From contig OX485805.1 of NCBI GenBank assembly GCA_950295325.1, forward strand, positions 51,548,758 to 51,612,757: a stretch of 64,000 bases of DNA. Direction: 5' to 3'. The translations under genes were made by a program, and so were the position numbers. The notes under the pieces were generated by a model that had not been told where the DNA came from, made no database searches, and saw nothing but the letters and a program-made list of their open reading frames with translations. The DNA is from Polytrichum commune. Its lineage: Eukaryota; Streptophyta; Polytrichopsida; Polytrichales; Polytrichaceae. Position 1 is the stretch's first letter. The number at the start of each line of letters is the position of its first letter. Positions 24,681-36,754 of the stretch are shown here, one piece after another.

Positions 24681-25183
24681 CGAGCGTGGGGAAAGTGGAT
24701 GACGGAGATTAGAGACCCGGAGACAGGCAATCGTATTTGGCTCAGGTCATTCTCCACTCCCGAAATGGCAGCGAGGGCGTATCATCACTTCCCGCAGCCA
24801 AACCCCTCTGCATCCCTATTCCCACACAACCTTCTCCCGAGGCCTCTGCAGCTTCTCTGTGTCATTCTGCTTCTTTAGATCTCTATGCTTCTTTAGATCC
24901 CTCTGCCTTCACTTCCGACGACCAACAAGGTATCGTTGCAGAGGTGAAGAACTCGATGATTGCTGCCTTCCCTGCATCGAATCCGCCGCAGATGAGCTTG
25001 GCAGCTGAGGAGGTGCCAGCCGTGGGAGATTTTTGGACCAACGCACTTGCAGGGGAGCCGGTGGATCCGCAACCTGTGCATGCATCACTCAAGCGTAACA
25101 AAACTCAGGTCCACCGACACGCATACGATGTCTCCAAGAGACATCAACAAAGAGGCGAGGTTTTTAGGAATGAACACTTGTGA
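24681..25183 (+). pseudogene. Truncated DREB pseudogene with internal deletion
   Basis: Starts abruptly inside the AP2 domain ([20 protein letters not shown], then [12 protein letters not shown]). It jumps from ARAY straight to the later LPAAKPL segment, a loss of roughly 150 bp compared with the intact genes. The deletion also shifts the frame. The downstream part (EVPAVGDFWTNALAGEPVDP) is a diverged form of [16 protein letters not shown], so this copy came from a more distant member of the family. It lacks a proper start and half of the AP2 domain. Confidence 0.75.
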
Positions 25184-26134
25184 AATTGAGTGTACAATGA
25201 GGAGTGACTCCAGCAAGAATTTTGTAGCCACACACGCGTAGTATAGCACAGTAGAAGTGTTAGGAGCCCAGCAGGATTTTTGTAGCCAGGGTAGTACAGT
25301 ACAGTAGAAGAAGTAGGAGTCAGGACCCCCAGCATGGCATTGACAAGGGATTTTAAAAGAACCATAGAATATTGATGATCTGGTAGTCGACAACAAGGAG
25401 ACTCATCACACGAAGCAGCTTCAAAGCAAACCCTGTACCATACTGCATACTGTAATATTGTAAACCCATGAAGGGTACGGTATCGCTTGCATGAAAACTC
25501 TAGCCTGATGAAGTTCTTCAAAATTTCAAACTTTTTATCTATTGAAAACGAATGTCGTCACTTTCACTAAAACCCACAAGTCCCCTGCATGAAGTCGCTA
25601 TGAGCACATGAGAGAGCATGTGAAACCTAGGCAACTCTTGCATTGGTGAGTGTTCATGCAAAATATACTACAATGGTATATTTTTAGAATTTTCGATGAT
25701 GCGGGATGATTTTCACCAGACAGGTTGACTAGGACTCATTCTTGTAGTGAGTTGTGAGGATGCTATATGTATTCTCTCTCTATATATATATGTTGGTGTG
25801 CTGCAGAGTGATATAGAAGTCTAATAACACCTAGATTCTTGTTATCAAGCTTGAGGCTAATGGTTAATCATTCTTAGGATATGTAACCTTCATGAGGTCC
25901 TGTGGTTTCATTGGATGCACCCGTGACAGTTTCTTGCTCACTTTTCGGGTCTTTGTGGCCTTGTTTGGTCTTTCGGCAATGAAGTGTAGCTTGTTTCCTT
26001 TGTCTTAAAAAAGAAAATAACGGGTATCAACATATAAAAGTTCTTGCAGGATATCACAATTTTATCTGATACTCGTTCCTCAGGCCATGTTGAGTTGTCA
26101 ATTTCAATGGTTTCTAACATTGTGCTAACTGGGT
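25184..26134. other. Intergenic, before the left arm
   Basis: About 950 bp with no supportable gene. Two loosely similar segments (25,200-25,330) repeat the words GCAGGATTTTTGTAGCC and GCAAGAATTTTGTAGCC. A CTCTCTCTATATATATA tract occurs near 25,775. Confidence 0.4.
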
Positions 26135-27826
26135 GTTGATATGTTTGAAAATATCTAATTCAGGTAAACCTTTGGATCAATCATAGAGGTCTCATCGACA
26201 CCTTGATAGGTGCTAAAGATGCTCCAAATTTGTGTACAAATTGTAACTCTCAATTGCCATTTGACTCTCCATGGATTTAGGCTTTGATCTTGCACATTGT
26301 TCAATATTTAGTGTTACATTGCACATGGGATTGAAAAGTGATCTTGTTGTTGGTAATTAAATTAAACTCATCAAATCAAGCTTTGGAGCAAACCCTCTAC
26401 ACGTAAAGGTTGATAAGTTGTTCGTATATGTGAAAATTTAGAATGAAGCTCTTGGAGAATTTCACATGTTCTTTGCATACTTTAGTTACCAATGGCAATG
26501 CGTGCTAAGTGTGTGAGGCCATCATGTGAGTCAGGGTAACATTTGAAAATACAGAGGTCTCCATCATTTGATAAGTGAGTTAAGGTGTTTTAAAGTGTAT
26601 GTAAAGTAGATTTCACTTGCCAAAACAATTACATGAGAGTTGGATTGTACAAGCTTTACAAAAGTTCAAGACCAATATGTTATATTTTAGTACTCTCTCC
26701 TACGCCGCATGTGTGCTTGTGCTTTGGGTTGCTAATTTTGTGGCTATGGCCATCAAGCTTCATGAGGCTTAGCAGTTGCTTCTTATATGTAAACATGTTG
26801 TCACGTTTAGCAATAGTTTGGAGCATCAAAAGAGACGCAATATGTCTTGTTCCTTAGCCATGTTTCGTAAATTTGCCTCCGGTTTATATTTGAGCTTGCG
26901 GCTTTAATCAATCTAGAGTCTCTCATTTACGCCAGCTTGTAGTTGGCAACATCTTTATCTTTATCTTTATATTTATATTTTGGAGTGTGATACACATTAT
27001 TGGGAACAAATATGTGCATTGATAGAAAAAATTAATAGTAACTCATCGTCTACATGTCTTTTATTCACGAGAATTTCACATATGCAAAAATGGTGCTTTG
27101 AAAGGCAAATCAGGTAATGTACATATGGTGTTTTAATTAGTGAGATCAATTGATCATGAGTCTTTGACCCCAATTTAGGAGTTAATTTAGCTAAAATACT
27201 AATCCTCAAGCTCTACATTAGAAATCAATGTTTTCACCTTGCCCTTCCTGGTTCGCCCTCCCCCTTGGTAGGTGTTGTGAACATTCACCCTTTGCAAAAC
27301 ACTTCTCTCTTTCAAGTTGACTAGCTAATAGTGTCATCTTTCTCTTTTGAACTTTGGTTATTGGAGAAACACCTTATATACTCTCACTCTTTCAAAATGG
27401 ACTATCTAGTGTGATGTATGCCCCTTATATTAAGTCAATATGCAAACAATAAATAATTGTCCATGGATATTTTATGTTACATGCACCCTTGTAGGCAGTG
27501 GTTAGCAACAAAGGTACAAAAAGTTGGTTGCAAGCAACCCTCCACTCAATTACTAGCGGTGGTTACATTAAAAAATTGATTGTATTTTGTAAATGACATA
27601 ATTGTTCACATTTGAGGATAGTCCCAATGCACCAAAGAATGCATTGCTTGGACAATGTATACAAAAGTTAGGAAGGATCAAGTTTTATTAGTGTATGCAT
27701 CATAACAATGAATGTAATAGACTAGTTTGAGCCCATGTAGTCAGTTAAACCTATTGCACCCGTGCATATAAATTTATGTCCCGGGCCATCTCCACACCGT
27801 CCACTCAACATGCTTTTGTGGATGGC

Positions 27827-30350
27827 TATAGTAGTGAAATCTTAAAATTTTGACTCAAATCTGAAAAGAGTGGAAATAGAATCATTAATGGACCAACAAT
27901 TGCCTGAATGGATTAGTAAGAATAAGCAATGGTCTTATGAGATTAGAAATAACTATTAATAAGGGCAATAATTTGTGGGTACCCCTGGTAGTTACAGAAA
28001 CTCGGCAGTTTTACTGGATATAGGAAGAAGTTGAGAATCAACAAACGGGGAGCTCTCGGAGAGACAAGCGAGGATGGGAGAGCCCAAATTTCGAGAAACT
28101 ACTTATATATATATATATATATATATCAGAACTTTCTGAGGTTGCATAGAGTGAATTTTCCTTTGCATGTAATTGTTTGCAGTCTATGGTAATATGATGT
28201 AACTCCAAGTAGCATGTACTAGAGTGTGGTTGAATGAGGATTGCGTCTATGCATTGCTTTTCGTATCAAAATGGTTGCATGAGGCAACGTATTTTAGGCG
28301 TGGAATTTCCAGTGTTAAAAAGACAAATCGAGAGTTGTGTTACAAGTCTATCGTCTGGTGATTGTGAATCGTTGTAGTAACCAAGTCTGATAAAAACTAC
28401 TAATATTTAAGTTGACTTGAGAGAGCTGTGATATTGTCAAGTGTGTATGATTTGCCCTGTTGATGTGGATGCTGGTCAATAAAGAAATCAAGGAACCAAA
28501 TTACGAGGCACGTGTTTAATTCCAGACTATAGTGTTGTTGTCTTAATAATTGGTTTCGTAACTGTAATTCGGATTTTGTTTGGTATAATTAAGGAACGAG
28601 ACAAGGATATTGAGTGATTGAGGTCGTGGCATGTTTACGAAGCCAGGGATAATTATACTGCACGATATTGCCTGGTTGTATTGCTTTCAGTAATCGTCCA
28701 ACTGATATGAGTGATTGCGAGCCCATATTAGACTGTAAGGGAAATAGTCAGATAAAATAAGCTTGGATTTTGGGAATGATTACCAAATATTGAACCAGAG
28801 GGCTAGGGCTGGTGAGTCTATTGTTGTATACGTAACCGGTTGGCCGCTTTGTTTCGCCGAGGTGGCACTACACGATTGGCTCTGAGCACACAGGTTTGCA
28901 GACGATAACCTCGACATCCCAGCCGGTTATGATCATCTAAATCGGTTATGGTGAGAGGTGACCCATTGTTTAGGTCACCTGCGCGGCTCAACAAAGCGGC
29001 CAACTGGTTACGTCCGGTAATCGTTTTATTGGAACCGGTTATCGGTGCAGAACCGGTTCTGCACCAATAACCGGTTCCAATAAAACGATTACCTAATACA
29101 TATTGGGAGATTTTCACATGAATATACATATAGCCTACTCGAGAACGGAAAGAAATCCAAACGTGCAAATCTGTATCTACTTTCTGTACTTAAATTACAG
29201 ACAATTGATTGTTTTGCTAAAGTATGTTCAGATCATAATTAATGTTTTCAAGTGTGTAACTTAAGCAAATCTTCAACGTCAATTCTTATATTGCTTTGTA
29301 CTTGTATTAATCCTATTTGAAGTCAACATAATGAATCAATCTCGTACAAATCAATCTAATTTTTCGGGGTTGTGATTTCAAAGCAAATAGGTTTGAATTG
29401 TCATTACATTGGATTGTTTTATTGGGCAAGGATTAAGGCTATGGTCTTCGTGGTGCAAATGGAGAAATTGTAACCTTCTAACCTTTGGCAGAAAGGGAAG
29501 CGTCAATTGGGAGAGACTATTGAAGACGAGGAGATAATTAATTGTAAAGAAGATCAAAGGACGTGGCATTTGTGAAATTGGTAAGTATCGATTGCAAATT
29601 ATAATCTTAAGTGAATTAAGGGTAACTCATATCCCCCTCAACTTCAAGAATTGAATTGCATAAGTGGCATTTGTAAGAATGATAAATGAAAGGAACCGGT
29701 CAATATATTGCTTTAAGAACTACAAAAGTGGAATTGTAACACTAGATAAATAAGTTAAGTTTATGAACTATGTAAGGACATGTTAACATGCATAAGTGGT
29801 TTGACTTATTGCCATAATGAAAGGAAATAAGAGTTACCTTGGCCAAGACCAAGTAAGAGACTATTGTCGGATGCATAATTAAGATTAAATTTAATCAAAG
29901 TAAACTGAGAATCCTGAAAGGATGATTGTACTACATTTTCCAGTTACAATAAATGGAATTAATGAATGAAATAGCCTACACCGAAGTATCCTTGGCTTCG
30001 GTAAAGAGACAAAAATTGGTTGCATTTGCAAGTTTATGGGCTATAGTTGTACTTATGTTTGCGCACCGCACTTGGTCCAATTAAAACGAACTCACTACCA
30101 AACTATTGGTTGGGAATTTAGAGTGAGGCGAGTGACTGTCACAAATGCATGTACAAACCTCAAGAATTTTTTAAAGTTTTAATCCTTTACCCAGAACCTC
30201 ACTGTCCGTTCTAATTCAAAATGAAGTGAAATAACCTTATATTTTCCGTAATGAAACTTATATGAGACACCTAGATGATACAAGGGTCACCTTTTAAGTC
30301 TTTCCTGATTGTTTCCCTGGGTTTTGTTCTTGGTCACAAACTAAACTACA
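27827..30350. mobile_element. 2,524-bp segment present only in the left arm
   Basis: The right arm passes directly through GTGGATGGCCAAC (complement, around 62,230). In the left arm this is split by 2,524 bp, with ATGGC on both sides (27,822-27,826 and 30,351-30,355). The 5-bp repeat could be a target duplication or the microhomology left by a deletion in the right arm. The segment begins TATAGTAGTG and ends ACTACAA, with no convincing terminal inverted repeats and no recognisable gene. It holds a (TA)n tract (28,104-28,126) and the palindrome cluster at 28,831-29,093. Confidence 0.6.
28831..29093. repeat. Palindrome cluster rich in AACCGGTT
   Basis: Two structures adjoin. CGTAACCGGTTGGCCGCTTT (28,831) pairs with AAAGCGGCCAACTGGTTACG (ending 29,012), 23-bp arms with one mismatch. 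Then 29,016-29,093 is a 78-bp near-perfect palindrome centred on GAACCGGTTC with only one mismatched pair I can see. AACCGGTT or one-base variants occur at least five times within 250 bp. No function can be read off; it could be a foldback transposon end or a replication/recombination hotspot. Confidence 0.8.
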
Positions 30351-30896
30351 ATGGCCAACCGTTCTAGAACTTTGAGCCATGACTACGTCAACGTCCATGG
30401 GATCTCCTATTTCCAGAGTTCCAAAATGTTTTGTAGATATATGTATAATATTCCTTAGTGCGAAGTAATTTTGGGATCGGTGTGAACGAGACAGTTGATT
30501 TGGAACAAAGAAGAATGTCATATACATAACTTTTGTTGTGACAATTCTTCATCCAAAACACAAATACTAGGTACTAGTGCCACCTACCCTATCTAGTGTT
30601 CTATCTCAAACTAGAGAATGAAACATTTGTTTAGTGAATTTTTTAGTTTTTTTATGAGTAAAATTTCCCATGTGCACGCTCTCAGTAGAGGAATATAAAT
30701 TATAAAAACATGAGATTTACTTCTGCAGGTTCTCTATGGACATTTCAGCACAAAGAAGAATTAAACAACCTTACACATCTTCGGACAATAGCCTGGGAAA
30801 TTGATATGACATAACCATCACTTAGTCATTCCACATACTTTAAAGGACTTTGACCCTGATGTAAACTCAAACTTCCATTCTTGACCAGTCGACTGT

Positions 30897-32056
30897 GGCT
30901 AGGGTGAACCAACTCCCACACTCGTACCTTCGGGGATGAAGGCCTCGTGGATGACACTGAAAACGTCATCCTTCTTTATGGGGCAACCCCCCGACATTTT
31001 TTCTGCACCCGACCGAAAACTGCTGCCCGCCCGCCCGATTTCGAAAAAACTAGTGTACTTGCATTTTTGAAGGCTACTTGTCCACAAATCCCATATTGAG
31101 TGCACTTCATTTTCAAGGTCTCAAATCCAATATATATGTTCACTTCCATTGAGAAAATAAGCAATTGACTAGATTTAATTTTCAAAGTGAAACCATCAAT
31201 AAAACATGCAATTAACTTGGAAGTCAAAAACATTACAAAATCCTCATTAATACTGAGGTTATAAATTTTGTCACTTACAATTGAAAGGGACCTTGTCATT
31301 CTAAAATGAAACAAAAATTTATGATTTATTTATAATATAATATAATGTATTCCAGTATAATACATTTTAATATATACTATAGTATATACTATAGTATATA
31401 TTAAATTTTAATACCTTCTACAAGCACAAAGTTTTCATACGCATTTAAACTAGTAAAGTAAGATTGAATGCAACTAAGTCTAATAATTTCTGGTTAACCC
31501 TAATTAAACCCAATTAAATCAGAAAACATGCTTACCAAATTAATTAGATATAGTATAGTATATTATATATTAAAAATGTATTATACTGAAATACATTATA
31601 TTATATTATTAATTAATTAATTAATTAATAATAAATTTTAGTTTCATTTTAGAATGACAAGGTCCTTTTCAATTGTAAGTGACAAAATTTATAACCTCAG
31701 TATTAATGAGGATTTTGTGATGTTTTTGACTTCCAAGTTAATTGCATGCTTTATTGATGGTTTCACTTTGAAAATGAAATCTAGTCAATTGCTTATTTAC
31801 TCAATGGAAGTGAACATATACATTGGATTTGAGACCTTGAAAATGAAGTGCACTCAATATGGATTTGTTGATAAGTAGCCTTCAAAAATGCAAGTACACT
31901 AGTTTTTTCGAAATTGGGCGGGCGGGCAGCAGTTTTCGGTCGGGTGCAGAAAAAATGTCGGGGGGTTGCCAAATAGAGAAGGATGATGTTTTCAGTGTCA
32001 TCCACGAGGCCTTCATCCCCTGAAGGTACGAGTGTGGGAGTTGGTTCACCCTAGCC
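30897..32056. mobile_element. MULE-like element in the left arm only
   Basis: A 1,160-bp element with terminal inverted repeats of about 420 bp (30,897-31,320 and 31,633-32,056) around a 310-bp AT-rich core. It starts GGCTAGGGTGAACC. Flanks are GTCGACTGT (30,888-30,896) and GTAGACTGT (32,057-32,065), a 9-bp target duplication with one later mutation. The right arm carries the uninterrupted site ACAGTCTAC at 61,691-61,699. The inner part of its repeats matches the element at 3,484-4,473 (CTGCCCGCCCGCCCGATTTC). It encodes no transposase. Confidence 0.85.
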
Positions 32057-32250
32057 GTAGACTGTAGGATCGCTCGGAAGTGGCCTTCTCTTTGGTGATC
32101 TTGGAGACTTGGACCCCAGAATTGCACATGTGGGTTCAGCATGAATCTTGCTTAATGCCACATTATTGCTTTGCGATTTGTACCAGGAATTGATCAGAGC
32201 AGGTGAGAAAATGTAAAAGCGATCTGAACTTCGAAGGGGTGGGAGAAGAT

Positions 32251-32418
32251 GCCGCGCCTTCCACGATTCCGCCACATGGCTTCCCTGTAGGTAATCTAAG
32301 CCAGGAATCATTCCTCCCTCTGGGACCCACGCTTCTTTCTTAATTGTCACATGCTGTTACTCTTTCAGGAATCAGTACCTCGGCAGGAATCGATGCTTCT
32401 CTCTCCTCCATATATAAG
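32251..32418 (+). promoter_or_regulatory. Promoter of left-arm DREB-1
   Basis: GCCGCGCCTT (32,251-32,260), CCGCCACATGGCT, GGGACCCACGCTTC (32,322-32,335) and TTGTCACATGC (32,344-32,354) come in the same order as before the other DREB genes. A TATATAAG box follows at 32,411-32,418. This puts transcription start about 30 bp further on and a 5' leader of roughly 145 bp. Confidence 0.65.
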
Positions 32419-32587
32419 GCATCCCGATTCTCATGTTCTCGACAACATTTCGCCAACCAACACATAAGCAAACAACACTCCCGGCGTTGCACAATACGAA
32501 GTTGATTTCACTGTGTGCGGCAGAAGAGAGCAGAAAAGAGAGGTTTGGGTGATTTGAATTTGAGGAGCAGGGGAGGGTTGCTTGGAG

Positions 32588-33385
32588 ATGGTGGAGAAGG
32601 CGAATCCGGACTCCTCCTTGGTGGCCAGACGGGGCGGCGATCTTCTGCTAGGGCCCGTTAAGAAAACTTGTGCGAAGAAGGCTTCCCTCTCGGTTGCCAA
32701 GCGGCGGACCTCCATTTCTGCGCCTGCGAATCCCACGGAGTTCAAGGGGGTGCGCATGCGGGCGTGGGGGAAGTGGGTCACGGAGATTAGAGATCCAGAC
32801 ACCAAGGAGCGCATTTGGTTGGGGTCATTCGCCACGGCCGAGATGGCTGCCAGGGCGTACGATGCGGGTGTGGTGTGCTTGAAAGGAAAGTCAGCTATTG
32901 CGAGCTTGAACTTCCCCGACTCCCCGCCTCGAATTCCCTCAAATTTGTCAAACCCCGTGTCTGCCAAGGACATTCAAGCTGTCGCTGCCGCAGCTGCCAT
33001 ATCCTCTGTCCCCGCAGCCGAACCTCTCTTCATCCCTCCCACACAATGCTTTGATGAGGATGAGAGTGAACGTTCGTCCATTACTTCATCGAACTGCGGT
33101 TCCCAAGATTTCAATCGATCCAGTACTTGCTCAGTCTCAGAGGCAACGAGCTCAGCAGATGAGGTGGGAGCTATGGAGGATTGGATCGACGCCGCATTTG
33201 GGGAGCTGGAACCGCTTCAGGAACCGGTCGATTTCTTTGAAGCGATGATGAAGGAAGCAGAAATGGTGGATGCAATGGAAAATTATTATTTTGAGCCCCA
33301 ACCCTTGTTGCAGGACTTTCCAGGATCGATTGAGGGCGATGGGAGCACATCAAACCGACTGGCAGATTTGTGGTGCTTCGTATAA
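32588..33385 (+). CDS. DREB-like transcription factor, DREB-1 (left arm)
   Basis: 265 residues, no intron, starting at the ATG at 32,588 ([10 protein letters not shown]), the conserved family start. The AP2 domain lies at about residues 52-110 ([44 protein letters not shown]), with V14 and D19. Downstream are [13 protein letters not shown], an acidic Ser-rich part with [30 protein letters not shown] and the C-terminal LADLWCFV. A basic stretch before AP2 (VAKRR) could serve nuclear import. It should act as a nuclear transcription factor of the DREB type. It is first of two tandem genes in the arm. Its inverted partner at 60,379-61,176 differs at four residues only, all in the first 60. Confidence 0.92.
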   Translation: MVEKANPDSSLVARRGGDLLLGPVKKTCAKKASLSVAKRRTSISAPANPTEFKGVRMRAWGKWVTEIRDPDTKERIWLGSFATAEMAARAYDAGVVCLKGKSAIASLNFPDSPPRIPSNLSNPVSAKDIQAVAAAAAISSVPAAEPLFIPPTQCFDEDESERSSITSSNCGSQDFNRSSTCSVSEATSSADEVGAMEDWIDAAFGELEPLQEPVDFFEAMMKEAEMVDAMENYYFEPQPLLQDFPGSIEGDGSTSNRLADLWCFV

Positions 33386-35456
33386 TCATGAAGCTTGCAA
33401 GCGCATTCTTTTAGGGAAGTAGCAAATTATTCCAGGAAAAGCATCCACCAGATGGATTGTTCAACTAGAATCCTGAGCAATTTTTTTGTAGATTAGGGAT
33501 GGAATTAGTCACCTTCCCGTCAGTTGGGCGCCCGCGTTTTTAAGGGTTATCCTACACAAAATGTAGAACGTGAATCGTGATCCAGATAGCATAGAATTGT
33601 GGAATAGGTGCCCATTTTAGTAGGGGTGAACAACAACCAGGAATTCCGAAAGTGATTACCTCCTGGACATGTACAGAATCAATGTCAGAAGAGGAGTTTC
33701 TGAAATGAGAACACAACATCCTTCCCAATTATTCAAGGCTTGCTGAATCCTCTTCTGGCAGGAAACCGTTATCCACATTATCATTCACATCTCATCATGT
33801 CTGAAACTACAGCCACCCTTGAATCCATCAGATCTCGATTTCAGTTCCTACAAAAAAAATGAAAGACCGGTTTCTCTAAAATGTGGAGCACATTCATTGA
33901 AATTGAATGTGATAGATGGAAAGCTCGCCGTGGCCAGAAACCTCTGCTTGATCACTTTCCAGAGTAGCTCCATTCTTTTGAATTAAGTTAGGTAATGGAT
34001 GTGAGAATCCCTTGCCACACGTCATTGTAGGCATCGTATGTGCGCCCAACCTACTAACCCGTGGGATCCACAAATGGGTGTTGGGTTGGGTTTGTATTTT
34101 ATGGAGGCCGGGAGACACATGTCCATTACATGTTTTGTACATGATGCAGGGGTGAGGCCATGATAGGGTTATCAATCACAGGTAACATTGTGCTTCGTAA
34201 GGAATTTCTAACACAACATTCTCACATTTGAGTATCGCTCAATCTTGTCGTGATGGGAGATGTTGACGAAAGACTTGTTCCTTTGGGAGCCACAATTCGT
34301 TTATCTGACACCTTGCATTGAGGTCATCAGTTTCAAGTTTGAAGAGTATGTGGGTCTATATTGATTATGGATGTAGAGTTTATTAACAATGTGAGGGCTC
34401 ATAACGGACGTTGTTCACAATTATTATGAACAACATGAGTTAGTTGATAGTCGTTTCATGTTAGCATGTTGGATGGTTGTTGGTAGTCGTTTTGGTGGTT
34501 GTTGGTTGTAGTTTACTTTCTTTAGTTCTAATATTGAGGGATAAGGTAGGAAAGAGGCGTGTTGATGACAACCATAACCACGACTACTTATAAAGCGTTT
34601 GTCTCCACTCTACGGATTGCACCATTTGGAGAGATGATTGATGAGGACAAAGACACTCTTCAACTATATAAACAAGAAAACGGTAGAACCGTGAGGCTCT
34701 GTCCTTTACTACGAAAGACTATAATTGTAGTTGTCCACTTTGCTCATGTCAATACATGGCTATTTACTATACTAAACCTCTCTTGGATTTTGTGCACCTT
34801 CTTCTCAAATGCGGGTCAAGGATTGAAGCTACTCATTTATCACCCGAAAAATTTAAAATAAATAATCAAGAACTGCCGAAATAACTAAAGTTAACTAGAT
34901 TTCTTTCAATGCATTTTAGGGAGCAATTATAGCACTCTCTCTCTATATATATATATAAACTATAGTTAACATCCACATTAAATAAAGTGGACCAAAAATA
35001 ACAAGAACAAGTACGTCCAAGTGTGAACGCAAAGTGGTTAAGAAATTTGCTCTTGAAACGAAGAAGTTGATGCATAGTCTCTATCCTACAGACAGAGCCA
35101 ACAAAACAAAACAAGAAAGAGTAGTTGTGAGTGTGGCATGTAAACAAAACAAGAAAGAGTAGTTGTGGGTTAAAGTGGACCTGAACCACGACTAAACCAT
35201 CGTGGCAGTGGTGTGTAAAACGCACCTCCAAGGTTGCACTGAAACCATATTCATTATCTATACTCGGTAAACATCCTGCCAATCCTAAATTCAAAGATGG
35301 GAATAACTTCGATTCTTCCAAAAGCGTCATCAGTACTCCAAAGCACCAGCTGGAAAATTATTCCCGTTGTTATGACCAACAATGTCGAAGTTCATTTCTG
35401 AGTCAGATAGAGATAGTTGGTCAGCTTGATTTTGCAAACACTTACGTCATATCATC

Positions 35457-36404
35457 TGTCGCGCACCTCTCCATGAGGAGTGCCCGAAACACCATGGGCA
35501 CAAGGGGGACCCCGGAGTGACACCCGGGACTTGTGGCACCGTTGGTGAGAGGGCCCAAGTGATCCTAGTGTGGGTGAGGGCCCCGGGCGTCGGGAACACC
35601 TCCCACCCACGGAGACTAGGAGGCATGAGGGTAAGGCCATGAGCTATGCGGAGCTCATGGCGTGGTGATTCTAGAATGCTCAAGATCACCTCAAGCCGAG
35701 GTGTGAGCTAGGAGTTATGGCCATTTGAGTGGGGCGCTGTCCCTGGTACAGCAGTGCCTGGGAGTGATTCCTGGGACTGCCAAAGTTCAAACAGGCATAA
35801 CTTCCTCAAGATTTGCCCGAATGGGGCAAGTGAGGAGTCCATCGGCATCTACGTGAAGCGTAGATGAAGATGGAGTGGTTGGTTGTTATGATCAGACATC
35901 GTACAAGGAAGTTATGATGGTCTGAAGCTGCTGGGGGGGTTCTAGGCCCAGCAGCTAAAGGAAAATGTCCACTTGGTCCCAACTCTTGGTAGAGAGACAA
36001 GAGGTTAGTTGATGGTGGGGTAGGGGCCCCGAGTAGAATCCTAGAGGCTTATATGGGGTGAGGTGGTGTGGCCTCACCCACCCGAGGCCGAACGGCATTG
36101 GCCCAATGTGAGGCCATAGTTGCCTAGTATGGTTCGGGTTGTTGTAGTGTTGCTCCGGCAATGCGATGATCAACATAGGATTGGACTTCCATGGATGGAA
36201 GTCCACATTTGGGAATTGGTTACCGATTAAGGGGTGAGTCCCAAAAGTAAAGTAGGAGGGTTGGTTCCCCTCCTATGAACTATATGGTCCGGGGTAGGAG
36301 GAGCTAACCATTAGCATGGCGGAATGCGAATGGTTAGCACTCGTAACCTTTGCTAGAAACAAAAATTGGCAAGATTTTTAAGGGGATTAGCAAGGGTTGC
36401 GACA
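35457..36404. mobile_element. Solo LTR in the left arm
   Basis: A 948-bp segment starting TGTCGCGCACC and ending GGGTTGCGACA, with the TG...CA ends of an LTR and the short inverted ends TGTCGC/GCGACA. TCATC is duplicated on both sides (35,452-35,456 and 36,405-36,409). The right arm has the single uninterrupted site at 58,309-58,313. It contains no protein domain. This is what remains after recombination between the two LTRs of a retrotransposon. Superfamily is not decidable without an internal region. Confidence 0.8.
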
Positions 36405-36754
36405 TCATCACCACACTAGTTACCAATAAACACTCTTCCCGCAAGGTAGGCTCATGAGGCACACCTTTCAACATCTATGTTGTAAGGAACCTTGAGAAGT
36501 AGATCTACCTCCGTGTGCCTTCATCATATCATAGCCCATGAGACATCCCATGTTGTCCTTGCCTTACCCCTTGAACTAGCTTTCACATGTTTCACCAAAC
36601 ATTGTGGACAATATTTCTAGAAAAGACATCCCCACAATCATCCCCACAGTGACCAAAACTTTTATTCATTGCCCATTGAATTAAAAAGTGGTACTATGGT
36701 ACCATTTGTGATGAAGAATTTTTGCCATTTGAGTTTGATCTTAAAACTTGACCG

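Noticed and set aside
28818-29168. 116-codon minus-strand open frame
   Set aside because: It runs through the palindrome cluster, so the apparent protein is an effect of the inverted repeats.
32431-32973. 180-codon open frame opposite DREB-1 (and its twin at 60,791-61,333)
   Set aside because: Antisense to a conserved AP2 gene; its conservation follows from the real gene on the other strand.
34866-35330. Open frame conserved in both arms (partner 58,436-58,837)
   Set aside because: Conserved no better than the surrounding DNA; frames differ in length between arms and no domain is seen.
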